NCBI GenBank assembly: GCA_030248215.1
Contig: JASANG010001081.1
Location: 1 to 64,000, forward strand
Length of the DNA: 64,000 nucleotides
Source of the DNA: Enoplolaimus lenunculus
Lineage: Eukaryota > Nematoda > Enoplea > Enoplida > Thoracostomopsidae
Direction of reading: 5' to 3'
The stretch's first letter is position 1; each line of letters begins with the position of its first letter. The position numbers were made by a program, and so were the translations under genes. A model generated the notes under the pieces. That model did not search any database. It was not told the DNA's origin and saw nothing but the letters and a program-made list of their open reading frames with translations. Below are positions 41,241 to 55,168 of the stretch, piece after piece.

Positions 41241-42445
41241 CAAAGCTTCGAAGAGAATTACAAAGCAGAGTCGAACTTGTCCAAAGCATTATCCCTCAGA
41301 AGGTTCAAAGAGAATTAGGCAGCAGTGTCAAACATGTCCTAATATTAAGTGTGATATTTTACTTAATACTTCTGGGATTTTGACTTCAGTTAATAGGTAA
41401 TTTTAATAAGAGACAAAAATTTTGACCTGATTTTTCGCCACATTGTTAAGTTAAGGCTTCAGCACTAATGTGTATTAAACATGTGGTTTTACTATATCAA
41501 ATTTTAAAATCGCATTTATGTTTTGGTATTAAAGTGTAGATCAAAGTAACAACACACAAGCATAGGATACACAACACACCAAATGTGTCAGACGTCTAAA
41601 CTATATCTACAAGGTACCTGGCCGACAACAGACTTACACGGTTAAGTTTCACAAAAACTCTGCTAACAGAATTTGTTGTCTTTTATTATGACATGAACAT
41701 AATAGATGTTCGGCTGAAATCAACGCCTCTCACTCTTGGGCGAAATTTACTAGGGATCAGAGGCGTAAGAAAAACCACTTTCTTGCAGTTTTCAGCGATG
41801 TTTTGTCAGTGTTATACGAAAGTTTTTGCCGAAGTTTTATAGGTTAAATACTTTAAAAACAGTAATCGATCTGGAAACGGATCTTGACTTTAGAGTACCT
41901 GGTTTTGTGATGATGGCTGATATTAACAACATTTTGTTACCACGTCGCATATGGTGTTTTTAAAACAAAATAATGATTTTTCCGGTTTTGCACGGAATTG
42001 TATTTTAACGTATATTGTAGCTTCTATTATACATATATTCGTCAGATGTGTCGCACAAACCAATATGTAATTGCTATTCATGAACAGATTCTGAAATCCT
42101 GATTATTCCAGGTTTTTTACATTCTTTAATAGTACTTCAACTTCCAGCGCTGGAATCTCCAGGGCCTTTATGATAAGAGAACCTTGGGCGGCAAGGCCGG
42201 GCAACACTTCCGAAAAGCCATCATCATACTGAACTACAATTGAATGTTTTAAAATGCATTGTTGTCAGATTACGATGAACTCTTAAATAAATACTACTAT
42301 ACAATTGCAAAACGTAAATAAAATGGCATATATACGACACCTCACACACGAAGGTGTCCTCATTTTACTGGCTGGAAGGCCAATGTATAGAACACGGCCG
42401 TAACAGTAGTAAATGCATATTCCTAAGCCTAGCCTAAACCTGCGC

Positions 42446-42653
42446 TGCAAAAAAATGGGGAGTCAAATTGACTTTCTCGGAAATAGACTTTTCATGATTA
42501 CACAAACTGAGTCAAATTCGACTCTATCAGAGTCAAATTTGATTCGCTATGTCGCCCGTTTGACTCTGGCGGAGTCGAATTTGACTCAGTTTGGTAGTCA
42601 GGGAAAGCCTATTCCCGAGAGAGTCAATTTGACTCACCATTTTTTACAGTGTA
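42446..42653. mobile_element. second GAGTCAAATTTGACTC fold-back, nested in an AAGCCT element
   Basis: Left end CGCTGCAAAAAAATGG, right end CCATTTTTTACAGTG followed by TA. It interrupts a CCTAAGCCTAGCC array whose outer parts (ACGGCCGTAACAGTAG at 42393 and AGTGCCGCCCCTAATC at 42713) belong to the family at 10678. Insertion order is therefore clear: array element first, fold-back second. Confidence 0.78.
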
Positions 42654-44240
42654 AGTCTTAGCAACAAATTAGCGTAAAGCTTAAGTTTGCTGTATTGCAG
42701 TCCCGCAGAAAAAAGTGCCGCCCCTAATCTTCACATGGCCCGAATTTTGGTAAACGACGAAGGCGGCCTTTCAACTATAAATGGCTGTGTAAAAGCAACG
42801 CTTACCTGACACTGGTGCTGAGGCTTTAACGTTTCAGCGTTGGAAGGATTTTAAATAAAGTAAGAAAAGACTTTGTAGGCCTCTGCCTAAGTCGAAGCCT
42901 AAGCGGAAGATTTGACGTTATAACAGTAAGTGAAGTGTACAAGAGCCCAAAGTTGCAGCCGCCATGTCGCATTACACCGATTAATCACATGTCCAAACGA
43001 TAACAATCTGTTATCTCTAGCGCAAGCCAATTTTGTTCAATCACCAGAACATTACACATAAAAGCGACCTAATTCATTTGCTCCAACCTTCTAAAAACTT
43101 TTCATTGCTTGCACGAACCCATTATGTATATATATTTTCTCAGTTATTCATGATTGAATATCGAATATACATTGAACACACTCAAGCTCTTTTCTCGTTC
43201 AGCAAAACGGCGTTCAACCCAGTTCGGCCAGCACTGGCTTAGCCATGATAACAGTTCGAGCGGGTATAAACATCGCATATGTATAATTTTTGATTCTATT
43301 ACGATACAGATTTACGCTGAAGTCCGTTAAAAAATTGTTATATCTTGCCTCTTCATAAAAACTTGGGACGCGATGTATCCTCTATATCTGTCCCCTTTTA
43401 TACTTCCCTGTGCATCAGAAGGCCGCTAGTTTTTAAGGTTCTAGCTGTAAAACCTGGCCCAATTACACATCATTTTAGGACACACATGTGTGTACTGAAT
43501 ATATTTTTTCAGTTTCCTCCATGCACAGCAGATGTATCGAAAGAGGTATATTTTATAATATGTGGTGCCCGTTTGCTTTTATAAAGCAGCGAGTCTACAG
43601 TTTCTCTCAAAGCTTCATGTTTCGTTTAAAGGCGCAGTCGTAGATATAGTTTGCGGTATATTCTTTATGTAGTTATATAGAACTCTGTGTAGAACTCGTG
43701 AAAGATAATATTATATGTATGGTTGTTCTATAACGGCACATTAAGGGTTAGGACACCAGCTTTGAGCTAGCGCGGTACTCTAGGCAAAAGGCAATCATTA
43801 TACGGTGCAATTCTATACTTGGGCTTTTATTCTGTCGACTGCGAATGATATGAGTTATCGTGGACCCAAAGTAGGTTTTCGCCGCATTTTTTGGACGGTG
43901 TATTTTTTTACATGGTGAGAAAACCTCATTTGTTTGCGCTTTGCTATTTGAATGCGGTTACAAGAAGACGTTCGAGAGTTAATATGAGTGGTGGTTCTAT
44001 AAATTTTTGTCGAAGGATGCCGTGTAAAAATATATCAACGAAAGTAACAACTTAGCAAGTAAAGCTACCGAGATGTGGTGAAACGCAAATTCTGTACTTA
44101 ATACAAAATTTTAGTTTTGTGTCAGTCCGATGCTGCAGTCGATTCTTGTTCATAAAGACGCGGCTTGTGTCCTCCTAGCATCCACCAGATTCGCAGTTTC
44201 TCGATTGACATTCTGGTCATTTTTGCTTTACTTGCTATTC

Positions 44241-44500
44241 GACGTTGCCAGAACTGCACGGTCGGGACGACCCCTTTCCCCGAAGTACTGCGAACATAAT
44301 TGGTTTTCCTCTTAATTTCTCTGAAATATAAGGCCAGCCGGGAATCGAACCTCGGACCTCTCGCTAGCGAGTCAAGCGCGCTACCCATTACCACGCGGCC
44401 AATATCATAATTTCCTCTGGTGCTATATGCGCACGTGTATATATGTGGTTTAACATACGCGCTCGCTCTGCACATACACAAGCTACACCGCGCATACACA
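44241..44500 (-). mobile_element. tRNA-derived SINE (copy 2)
   Basis: Better preserved than the first copy: GGCCGCGTGGTAATGGGTAG and GAGGTTCGATTCCCGGCTGG on the minus strand, and a 3' part with GGGGTCGTCCCGACCGTGCA. A long minus-strand ORF over this copy is incidental. Confidence 0.8.
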
Positions 44501-45456
44501 CAGAGACAGTATTGTAAAATATTAATGTCGCATTCTGAACACCTATTTGTCATTTTTCACTGGTTTGAGACACGAAATTTTGTAACAAAGGCTGTTCAGC
44601 GACTTTTAGCTAAATATTAAACCAGAACTTTTAGAATTTGCGACTAATACAATTAGAAGTCATAATAGAAGACTGACGTAATTAGAAAGCTGTTTGCAAA
44701 AACTTGCTTTGTTATTTTGAACTCACTAATATATACTAATCATCATAAATTAAAAAATTATTCGCTTCGGAAACAGCGTTTTACACTTCCTGGTCAACAT
44801 ATGCGCTAATAAATAATGAAAACGGAAACGAATAGTGATCAAGTTAAGGGTTTCTACCATATATGTAAAAGATTTCGCTTGGCATCAATGAAAAATTGGC
44901 CAGTATGCCTAGGTATTTATATATTTGAAAAATAAGCTTCAATGAGGCCAATGAATCGTTCTAAGTTTAGGCTTAGGCTAAGGAAGTTGTTAGAGATAAG
45001 TTCAAACACCATTGCAGCAAAAGGCATAGCTAGAAGAAGTTTAGGAGCAAATGCTTCTTTATGATTCTTATCCAGGTCTTTTTGAAGCTATTACAGATTA
45101 CAAACACATAAAATCTTCTCCCATCGAAATTTTTATTGAACGTCACATAGGTTATCTTACTGAAAATCCTTGTCTATCTTACTGAAAATCCTTGTCAGGT
45201 TCCGGTCCGTAGGCGTTTTTAAAAAAGTTCATCAATTCGCAGAGGTGAAATTTTTTGTTTGCGTCTACGATCAAAGCTAGAAAGCTATCATTTAATAGTT
45301 CTTAGGACAACCTTTAAAAAATCTACTACAATTCCCGCTTCACGTTTATAATTAAGGCTTAAAGGTTTTGGCTTAGATAGATTTAGATATATACAAGCCT
45401 TTTTCAGAAACCTGAGCATAAGCCTAAGCCACTTAGCTGGAGCCTGAGCCTGTGCG

Positions 45457-45621
45457 AGCCTGTGGCCAAGGGGGGCCAGGGGGGCTGAGCCCCCCACTAA
45501 AACATTTTGGCCCCCTTAGAAAATTTTCAACTTTCTTTGTAAGTCAATGAAAACTCTTGTATGCCCCTTCTAAAAATTTTTTAGCCCCCTCCTCTTAGCA
45601 AGGTTAACTGGCTACGGGCTT
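45457..45621. mobile_element. GGCCCGTAGCC-family MITE inserted in an AGCCTG array
   Basis: Left CTGTGGCCAAGGGGGGCCAG, right TTAACTGGCTACGGGCT. The same 12 bases, TGAGCCTGTGCG, flank it at 45445-45456 and 45621-45632, so the target array can be seen interrupted. The array is repetitive, so the duplication length is not proven. Confidence 0.78.
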
Positions 45622-46531
45622 GAGCCTGTGCGTAAGCCTTAACCTAAACCTGTAAAACTATAGTATACACGAGATTTAAAGTTGTGTACGATGTTCAAGT
45701 GTTCAGCGATATATGTTCAACGCTTGGCAACTATCCAAGATAAATTAGACAACATCCAAAACCGGAAACCGGAAGTCAGAAAAGACAGTTTCACTGTAAT
45801 AAAAAATAGCTGAGACATTGTTGAAATATTAACTTGCGTTCAACATTGCAACCAGAGCGGCAAGGGGGCCGTCGCTGTCGAAGTGGTTTTGAAAAAATTT
45901 ATTTTGGTTAAACCTGCAAATATCTACACATTTTTGATACGGTCCTTATTATCCAAGGTCTTCGCTAGGCTCTCGTTTCCCTTGTATTTTCCGTTTGTAT
46001 CCGGCACTGTTCAAACAAATCATTAATGCTGTTTTGTTCGTTTGACTTTAAGCAATAACCAAAGGAGTTTGACCAATTATTTTGAAGAAGTTAAAAATCA
46101 TTTTTGGCGACTTCTTTCAGTTTTGCATCGACGCGTGTAACATTTTAGCTTGGTGTTTAAGCTGATAGGTTAATTCGTACTTAGAACCGTTGTAACAGCA
46201 ATTACTATGTTTGCGATTGCTCTTCAAATTTCATTTTTTATGGTAAATGCTAGTGCACTGGAAGACAGAAAACCTGCGGAGAATAGAAGCTAAGAGGCTA
46301 TAAGTTTAGGATTAGGTTCACGTTTATGCTTTATGCACAAGATTATACTCAGGCTTGGCGTTGGCGGGCAGGCTCCTATTAACACACTTCCTTCGAAGCA
46401 TTTTTGTTGATTGTCATGTCAGCTAATTTTTTTCTTGACTGTCCCTTAAACTGTGAGATATTTGAGTAGTGTGCCTTATTTTTCTGCGTTGATCTCTTTT
46501 GTGGACGCTAATATAGCGGTTCTTGCTTAAT

Positions 46532-46710
46532 CCACTAACGGAATCTAATTAATTAGGAATACAGGGTTTCATTGATTGGGACTCAAAATGGGACCCCCTC
46601 CTATTACCCGCCCTTGCTAAAACCAATAACGGACTCTAATTAATTAGGGATACAGACTTTTGCTGATTATGATTCAAAATGGGGACCCCTTCTATTACCC
46701 GCCCCTACCC
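46532..46710. repeat. about 90-bp tandem dimer
   Basis: CTAATTAATTAGG, then CAAAATGGG, a C-run and CTATTACCCGCCC occur in order twice, starting at about 46541 and 46634. Confidence 0.85.
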
Positions 46711-47094
46711 TTTTATTCGACACCCTACAGTATCAACGTAGATGAAATTTTATCATATATGAATTGTGTACTACTATTAATTAGTCGAATTGATTTTTCT
46801 TGCGAATCATTTCACCTGTCATTCAGACGACTGTTCCGCTAAGCTCTCTCGTTTTAATGTGGGAAAAACGATTTTGAGACAGCTGGACAAAGCTTATGAA
46901 GTGACAGTTTCTAAAATTTTAACGAAACGCTTTTTGGCGTATGCATTCTTCCATATGTTCGCGAAATAATACAGATTATGGGGAATGATCAACAGTTCGA
47001 TATTGTATGATCCGGTTTGAAAACAAGGGATGACGCCCACAACCAGAAACGCTCAGGTTACGTGCCGAGCACGAGCATTAATTTCAAATGTGAT

Positions 47095-47515
47095 GGTAAG
47101 AAGCAAAATTCCAACGGAATTCCGATTCCAAATGAAATTTCGACAAAATTTGTGTTCCGATTCCGACGGAGGGTGATTCCAATGTCGGAATTCTGGCATC
47201 TTCTGTTTACGTGTGTTTTTCCATCAAAATTATTCCACGTCTGAACTTAGTATGTTCGATCTTGACAATATCGCAATGAAAAAGAGCGAAAATGAATTGC
47301 AATTCCACCTAAATTGGAGAATTGTACTTTGTGCTTGAAAACTTACGCCGAGCACAAACTGTGTAAAATATAAAAACAATCTATTCGGTTTTTACCACTA
47401 AAATCGTAAAATACTCAGCATTTATTCGTTCCGATTCCGTTTACGAACAGAAAATTCAATTCAGACTGCGATTCCGATTTTGGCAAAATTATATTGCGAT
47501 TACAACCCATATGGC
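47095..47515. repeat. TTCCGATTCC-rich element
   Basis: Repeats of TTCCGATTCC and GATTCCAA flank an AT-rich centre and are related to 38590-38921. Ends are not clear. Confidence 0.5.
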
Positions 47516-49010
47516 AAGCAAAGATTTTTTTCATATGACGGTAGCACCCCAGCTTAGCTTTCCATAGTTGTGGTGATGCTATACGAAAAGGTTATCTGGG
47601 CCCGTATACCTCCTAAACGCATAAAAGTATATATTCTGTACAGGTTTGTTCTACATATTGAGATAAGGTTATGCGGTCTGTTGAGAATTCTATGCAGGCT
47701 TTCAGTTTAATCTTGCGTCGCGTTTAATTAACAATGGCCACAAAATAGTCAGAAGAACACACAGGCGCAAATGAGATTTGTGGTTTTAATCCATAAAACT
47801 AATTTATACTGGCTTCAGGTTCAAGCGAAAACAAAGAACAAATTAATATATTTTTAGGCGAGCCTAATAGAAGGTATTTATTCACGAATAAATATAGTTT
47901 GAATTTTCGATCATACTTTGAAATGTACAATGAATTTTGCTTACCAAATTTATGTAAAAAATTTATTTTCAAGCTAACCCCGATGTAAAGAAATCGTAGG
48001 TTTCAGAACGGCTGCTGCGCTGCAAACCGCTGATGTGAAAGCTTATGTTAATTGAATGGGCCTTTCCACTGAGCCTAAGCCTAAACACAAACGTAAAGCT
48101 AAGCACAAGCATGAGCCTAAACATAAGATTATGCCTAAACTTAAAGGTTAACACGATTATTAGACGAACATCAATCTGTAAAAAACGCAGCTGAAATAGA
48201 GAAACGCGTCCATAAATATAGGAATCAAAGTGACTTTTTGCACTGGCATAGACAGGATTTCGAATTGGCAGGGGGATGGAGTACATATTGGTTGCACTGA
48301 AAATATTCTTTAAGAAAATACATAGACGGCCAAAAAAGTATGTTGGCGTATGAGAATAGGGAGGTTGGCACTTTCTTGCTTCCCTCCACAAAAGAAAACT
48401 TTCGGTTGCTGTCGGCCCCCTGAACTCCTGTCATTTCCAAAAAGTGAAGTTTATTTGATTTAATGCTAAAATTGCCTTTGGCTTCTTGCTCACTTTTCAC
48501 TGTTCGGGTAAATACTGTGCTCCCCGGTAGGCGGCTCCTCGTTCATGGTTGATGGATCCGCTGCTGTGACACTGGTAGTGAGTGTCAATTTTCGAAACAG
48601 TCTTATATACATCAGTGACTTGAGGTTTACCTACTACGGTGATGTTATAACTGTTTAGAACTTGACGTGACACAATGTCCTTTCTAGTTTTTGTCTGCTT
48701 GCGTGACCAACTTATTTCTATGTAGTATTGTTTATCTGATTTGAAAGAAATATTAAGCTTGTCAAAAAAGATTCATGAAGAATATAATCGCATGGTTCAT
48801 AGCTGCCTTTTACGTTCTACACGGATTATATTTCCAGTCAGTGATAGGTTTTCAAAGTGGCAAACGCCTATAATTGCGAATCTTAAAAGTGGCGCAAAAG
48901 TAGGGCAAATCATGTGCGAAAGATGCCCTGAATTTCGAACCTCACCATTCATTGGTTCGAAAGTTACACGACCTATCAACACGTGGTGCCAAGTACTGCA
49001 TGTCAGTCTC

Positions 49011-49570
49011 TAGGTAGGAAACCGGACTTCAGGCCTTTTAACTATTAGAAGCTGGAAAAGCGGGCGTACAGAGCGGTGTTCGAACTAGTGCCCTTAAGAT
49101 TCTGCTGCAAGCGCTCTACCACTTAACCACGTAGTCCGCCTCTCCAACTACCTTGTTCGTCGACTATGTGCCAACCGTATATAGCCGGCAAGCATACTAT
49201 ACAATGTGCATTGCATATATTGCGTATGCACCAGGACAAGCATGTCTTACACGCCCCAATTTTTAACAAGGAAGTCCCTTGACTGTCCATCCTTCGACTG
49301 GATCCTGTGTTCAAAGTGAGGCAATTTACCATTGCGTTCACGGCGTACCTCTTATGTAACTCTATGTAGGAACCGGGACTTCAGCCTTTTTTAAATAACC
49401 AGTTGGAAAAGCGGGTTACGGGTGGTTTCGAATTAGCAACTTATGTATTCTGAGGCAAGCGCTCTACCACCATGCCGCGCAGCCCGCTTCTCCAACAACA
49501 TATCATCGACCATATGTCGACCGTATCCTGCCGGCTAGCATACATACAGTGCACTGCTCTATATTCCATA
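49011..49570 (-). mobile_element. tandem pair of tRNA-derived SINE-like repeats
   Basis: Two copies about 350 bp apart (49011-49225 and 49364-49570). Minus strand: GTGGTTAAGTGGTAGAGCGC (A-box region) and AGTTCGAACACC (B-box-like) in the first, TGGTGGTAGAGCGCTTGCC and AATTCGAAACC in the second. Both share TTGGAAAAGCGGG-like and TCGACCATATGTCG-like flanks. Confidence 0.7.
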
Positions 49571-49700
49571 TCGTGTCCCTGATGGGACCCCACCTCAACC
49601 GGCTACAGCAAAAAACGCCAAAGTTTTGAAATTCGTATAATTTCTTGCTCGCTGTAGCTTAATGTTAACAAATTTTCTCGCTCGTTCCACTCGCTTATCA

Positions 49701-49862
49701 GTCCCGTAGCCAAGGGGGGTGCCAGGGGGCTCAACTACCCTGGATAATTTTTGATCCCTCGTAGAAAATTTTCAACCTTGCTTGCAAGTCATTAAAACCC
49801 TTGGATGCCGCTCCTGAAAAATTTTTAGCCCACCCTAGCGAGGTGAGCTGGCTACGGGCCTA
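49701..49862. mobile_element. GGCCCGTAGCC-family MITE
   Basis: CCCGTAGCCAAGGGGGGTGC at the left and GAGCTGGCTACGGGCC at the right. Well-preserved copy. Confidence 0.8.
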
Positions 49863-50837
49863 TCGCTGACCTACAACTTTACTTAAGATAAGATAACTCA
49901 CCCGATATGAAATATTCAAGAACGGTAATAAAACGTTTTGGAGTGAGGTGTGCCGTGTGTTGTTTTCCCTCGTTGCAGGATATGAAGATTGTGTATGCTT
50001 TTGGCTAACACATGAGCATTTCAGCTACTTTAGCAGAAAATGTTAAAAAAAATTCACGCTGCGCCCGAAGTGTAATTCAGCTTAAAAATACGTTCACTTT
50101 CTAGATCTTCTGATTTGCAACATTTGCGTGAAGCAACATTAGGGGGCCCCCTCTCTGGGATTAGAGGGAGCCCCCACCCCTCTCTGCTCCGGCACTACTT
50201 GCATCCAAGTACCAGAATCATTTGTCTTACACACACCAGCAGTGTAACATGTAACTATAATTATATATATTTTTTGACACAACTTTCACGAAGGGTTCGT
50301 ATCCAAAGGAGAACCAGCGGGAGCTTACTTGATTTAGAATTTTTCCTCCCCCAGTCTACATACAAAATTTGACACCTCGCTTGTAAGTCATGTAAAATCA
50401 TTGTGTACCTCACCTAAAATTTTTATCGCCCGCGCTTAGCATGGCAAGCTTACTAAGATCCTGCTTCAGGGATATTTGGTTACGGTTCTTTGCAAAATTT
50501 TGGGTCAATTAATATTATCTATACGATCAGATTTCCCTCTAACCTGTTTCGTATCTCGCACCCGCTTTTTTATTTACTTTATAAGCGGATGTTCTTCGTT
50601 TAAAACGTCGTGCTCATTCGCAGCCGGAATCTGTCTTTAGTTGAGCACATCTGCTGCTTTCACCATGACGCTTTTGTTATGCGTATTGGGCAAATTATAC
50701 GATTTAACGAAAACTCTTATTAATTAATATACCTTGAATCCGTGAAAATGTAGTCACACAAACTAGGTGCAAATTAATTTGGCTTATGTCATCTTATCTC
50801 AAACTTTCATGAGCTTGACAAGACGAGTGGCTCACCA

Positions 50838-50992
50838 GCCCATAACTAGAAAATTCGAACAGGGGATCTCACTTCCCCGCAAAAGTTCTGATCCCCATGA
50901 AATGTTTGATGTCTGCTTGTAAGTCATACGAACTCTTTTAGATCTGTTAAAATTAGTTTGTACACCTATAGCATGTTGAACTGGCTACGGCT
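50838..50992. mobile_element. GGCCCGTAGCC-family MITE, diverged
   Basis: The right end AACTGGCTACGGCT and internal GCTTGTAAGTCATA are clear; the left end GCCCATAAC is eroded. Another very diverged copy without clear ends is at about 50340-50460. Confidence 0.6.
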
Positions 50993-51499
50993 AGAATTGA
51001 CATATATGCTGAAGCTAAATGATGTCAGGTTGTAGTTTCTACGTAATGGACTGTAGATAGATTTTGTCATAGACGTATTTATTTGTCCGCTGACTGACGT
51101 AATCATTGCTGAGTTAGTTGTATTTTGACACACCTATTATAGTTGGTTCTCGTGGATTCCTTCACTATTCATTATAAGTACAATCAATCATTATTGATTT
51201 TTTGCTTTCGCGTTTGCAAGTCATTTGAAATCCCTGTATGGTCAGATTTTAAAGGTGGTCGTGTGCTATCAACCGAAATGTCTGGCCTAAAAACAAACAA
51301 AAACGGTTTGACCCCACTCTCCCAGACCACGCTCGTGGATACCGTAGCACTTCTAGTATGCAAGAAAATTTTGCATTCGTCAATAAAAGCATTTATAATG
51401 ATCTTTTGTAGAACTGTAAATATCTGTAGCAGATTTCTTGACTTGCAATAAATAATTTGCGTTAAATTTTAATATTCTGCACTGCACCTGCCGAACGTT

Positions 51500-51888
51500 T
51501 TTACTATACATTTCCAGTTGCATTAGGGATCAAAGCGTCCTAAAAAGTGACACTATTTTCGGCGGATGACCTTCCGATCTTATTAATTTGTACCTTAGGG
51601 AGATTGCAGCTGCAATTGTATACAGTATAATGCTGGACGCACCGCATCATTCTATTAGTAAAGCCATGGTAAAGTTTAGTTCGACGAACTTTTTCTGTTC
51701 ACACTTCCGGTTGCATCATGGGTCAAAACATTCAAAAAAGTGAAACTTGTTGCGTTGGATAAATTTTCGATCCTATTAATTTGTACCTTAGGGAGATTAG
51801 TGCTGCAACTGTATTTTAACAGCGTAATGCTGAACCAACCATATAATTCCATGAGTAAAGTCATGGTGAAGTTTAGTTCGACAAACTA
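51500..51888. repeat. about 195-bp tandem dimer
   Basis: CTATTAATTTGTACCTTAGG-like sequence at about 51579 and 51773, and GTAAAGTTTAGTTCGACGAA-like at about 51669 and 51867, with comparable spacing. Diverged copies. Confidence 0.8.
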
Positions 51889-54800
51889 TGTTAAACTTTT
51901 ATTGTCACAATTCTATCAAACACCGATTTTTAATTTTAGCCAAATTATTTCTTTTTTGCCAAAAATAGTATTTTCTGTGGTACGAAGAATTATATCAGTA
52001 TTTAGCATAGATCATCTTTTATGTATATTGTATACTTTTGGCACATCTTTGGTTAGCAAGCGACACTTACTAATATCAGTATTATTGACTGAAAGAATTG
52101 AAATTAAATATAGAAGCGTAAATTGCTGAAGGGTTTCTATATTCAAATTTAACTCAAAATAACAATTTGTCATGCCTGATTAACGAATAGCGACGGCAGA
52201 CAGAAATTTATTATTTTAATGACAGAGACAGTATGCGAGTGGGGCACGAAAAGATTTAGGCACTTGATGACTGGGACGTTTAGAGACGGAGACACAGAAA
52301 GACTGGAATACTTTGACACTGTGTTCCCTCGTTGGGACAATTTTTTAGTCATGGTTATCCCAAAAACAAGTCCTTTAGCTTTAGGACAAAATATAACACA
52401 GATTAAATTTTTTAGATTGTCAAAAATATCTATCGAAAACGCTACGTTTAGTGCTTAAATACCGAAATACGGAAATTGAGTATACATTATACCAACGAGA
52501 AATCAATTGTTTTTCACTTGAACTCTTATAAACAAACTTACCCGAAACTGTCAAAAGGTATTGCAAATTTAAAGTTCAAATAGAACTGAACAACATTTTT
52601 ATTAATTTTATGTACTGTTTTCTTTAACGTTTAAATCGATGTCAAACCAGACCAAGGACGTAGTTATTTTTCAATATTAAATTATATTAGAACGCTACAA
52701 GACATTACTAGAAGCTTGTATTTGTTTGACAGACTTGATGAATTATACTCTTAACCGCAACAAAAAAATAAGTATACTCACAAAAGAACTATGAAACAAG
52801 ATAGTGAAAGAACTCAGCACACAAATAACTTAGACAAACTCGTGCTTGTTAGCAGAAGCACTGGAACCGCTTCCACAAAATATGTAACTCCCGCACTTCA
52901 TGGCATTGTTGACAGGATCTGTCGCCACGTCGGTAACGTGTATGTATTTTCAAAATGCCAGTTGTAATTTTGAATCATTTTGCTGATAGCAACATTGCGA
53001 ATGATTTATGACAGAAATATGACATGTTCCGAGCACCTACAACCAATCATACTGCAAAACGTAGTTTTTGTTTTAACATCCTCCAATCCGATATTGTTTG
53101 CGTTTCACTTTTCAGCGTCTGTTTTAGCCGTGCTAGTCTATGATTGGTGCTCGAGGTGACTTCGTTAGCAACTGAAACAATTGTTCATATCACAACATAT
53201 TCGTTCTTTTTTATCACGCAACAAATTTCACGCGTCCTATTAATTTCATTTTTCCTGTTATGTGGCGATCAAACTGCATATAATAACGTTTTTTTCAGCT
53301 TTTAATCAGTCGAAAACATGTCAAGTTAATTAACCTTGAGCTAAAATTCTAATTAAACATTTTCAAAAGCGTATTTCGTTCGTGCACTAATTTTTGTAAT
53401 AACCTTTTTGTAACAGTATTTTTGTTCACCATCAAAAACGGTCAAAAACTAGGTTGTTAACCGATGTTTTTTCTGATTATTGCTTTCTTTTTCGTCTAAG
53501 ATGTATTTCTACGCTGTGATTCAAACGAAATAATCGGCTTAGAAGCGTTCAATAATCACCTCTCAATTGTGAAACCTTTAAACTCGGACTTAATAGCTAT
53601 TGCATCTTACAGTAATAATTAACGCAGCAAATTGTATGACGTGTACTGTTTAAAGTAGGATCCGGTTAAGTAACGCAAAAATTGTAAGGAAGGACCTTAC
53701 CATTTTAACACAAAAAAAATTTCTGATAGAGGGCGTACGCCCCCCCTCTGGATTCGCTGGGGTTTCTAGCTGACACGCACTTTACCCCCACAATTCGGAT
53801 TTTTACCCGCATTTATACCCACGTCTGAAATTCTTTACCAGACCCGCTTTCAGCTGTAAGTGCGGCAATACGCACATGCTGAGTCAGTTTTCGGTGCAAT
53901 TTCGCGTACAGTTTGCGTAGAGTTGCTCATAATGTCAAAACGGGTTCATCAAGGTATCACGAGGATATGTTTGCCCAACCCTGTACTCCAACAGTTCGTC
54001 TGGCACTGGAGTTGCCACAGCGCACTTATTACATATCAGTCGCGCGTTATGTGCAAAATGTTGCGGAGTAAACCAGTTAAAACCTCGTTGTTGTTTGTCC
54101 TTTGACAATTGTAAACCTTGTAGACTAAATTGATCACTCTTACCTCTAACTAGAAAAGCGCAATGTTGCGTACGTTAGACAAGATAAATTATTTTAACGG
54201 TACCTATCAAGCACAGTACGTGTGATACAGGTTAACTAAACCAGCAGGAAAGAATATATTCGTTCACGTTTGCTTTATAAAACGAAATAATAAAAAATTC
54301 AAATACGACCACAGTTGGCTTTTTAAAAACAAGCGTGTGATATCGATGTTGATTATACTTACAGCTTCCAGGCCTGTTTTGTTATTTTTCGCTAGCAGGT
54401 GTTTGCTCACAAAAATGATCACATTTTGAAATTTGTTCACATATTTATTTATGCTAAACAAATGGTTCTACTCATTTAGCCTCGTGTACTGTTACAGAAT
54501 AAAACATGCATTCCAAAACGTCAAACACGATTGCAGTTGGTTGTTAACACTGTCTCGGGTAACGCACCTCCCTACCTCCATAGAGAAGGTGACCGGGTAC
54601 GCGGATAGCCGGTGAAACCGATCCACTATGTGATATAAAGATGAGCGTCTTTGGTGCAATTCAGGTAGGTACAACATTGCGTTGTTATTCGGCTTCCCCC
54701 TCGCTTCGCTCGCTAGTTTTATATATTGCATGAACCTGTCTGGCCTCCCATTTGCAAAGCTCGACTAAATTGCGTTACGTTGACCGTTGTCAAGCCACAA

Positions 54801-55168
54801 GTTCATGAGTTATGGTTAAATGATTGTTTTGGGTTTCTACAACGGCCTGACGAGCGAAATCAGTTAAAGTTTGACTAAAGTTCGCGAACAATTTAGTTCA
54901 GTCGAAACTAGAATTTAACGTGATTCAATCTATATCCGTGCAAAATGTGTTGAGCTACAACATACTGTACAGAGCGTGTATTGCATGAATACTTGGACAA
55001 AAGCGCGTGTTCTGAAATGTGTCTAGACCTATCATCATTTTTCTATAAATAGGTTTTGTGTATTTAACCAGCGGATGATGCGCTTCAAAGTTTAGCGCTT
55101 TTTCGGATGTGGTTTGCAATGCTACTGTGCCAATATTCAAATCCGTAATTGCAACAGAGCGTCAGTCA

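Noticed and set aside
44122-44553. 143-codon minus-strand ORF
   Set aside because: Covers a tRNA-derived SINE copy; a similar but interrupted frame exists in the other copy at 40006.
49040-49140. Functional tRNA gene
   Set aside because: A- and B-box-like parts exist, but the cloverleaf is not convincing and a diverged second copy with the same flanks marks it as a SINE.
51143-51451. 102-codon intergenic ORF
   Set aside because: No domain, promoter or conservation evidence available; an ORF of this length is expected by chance in 16 kb.
52219-52458. 79-codon ORF with RDGDTERLEYFDT-like text
   Set aside because: No family recognised, no splice context, and the DNA looks like a degenerate GAGACGGAGACAC-type repeat.
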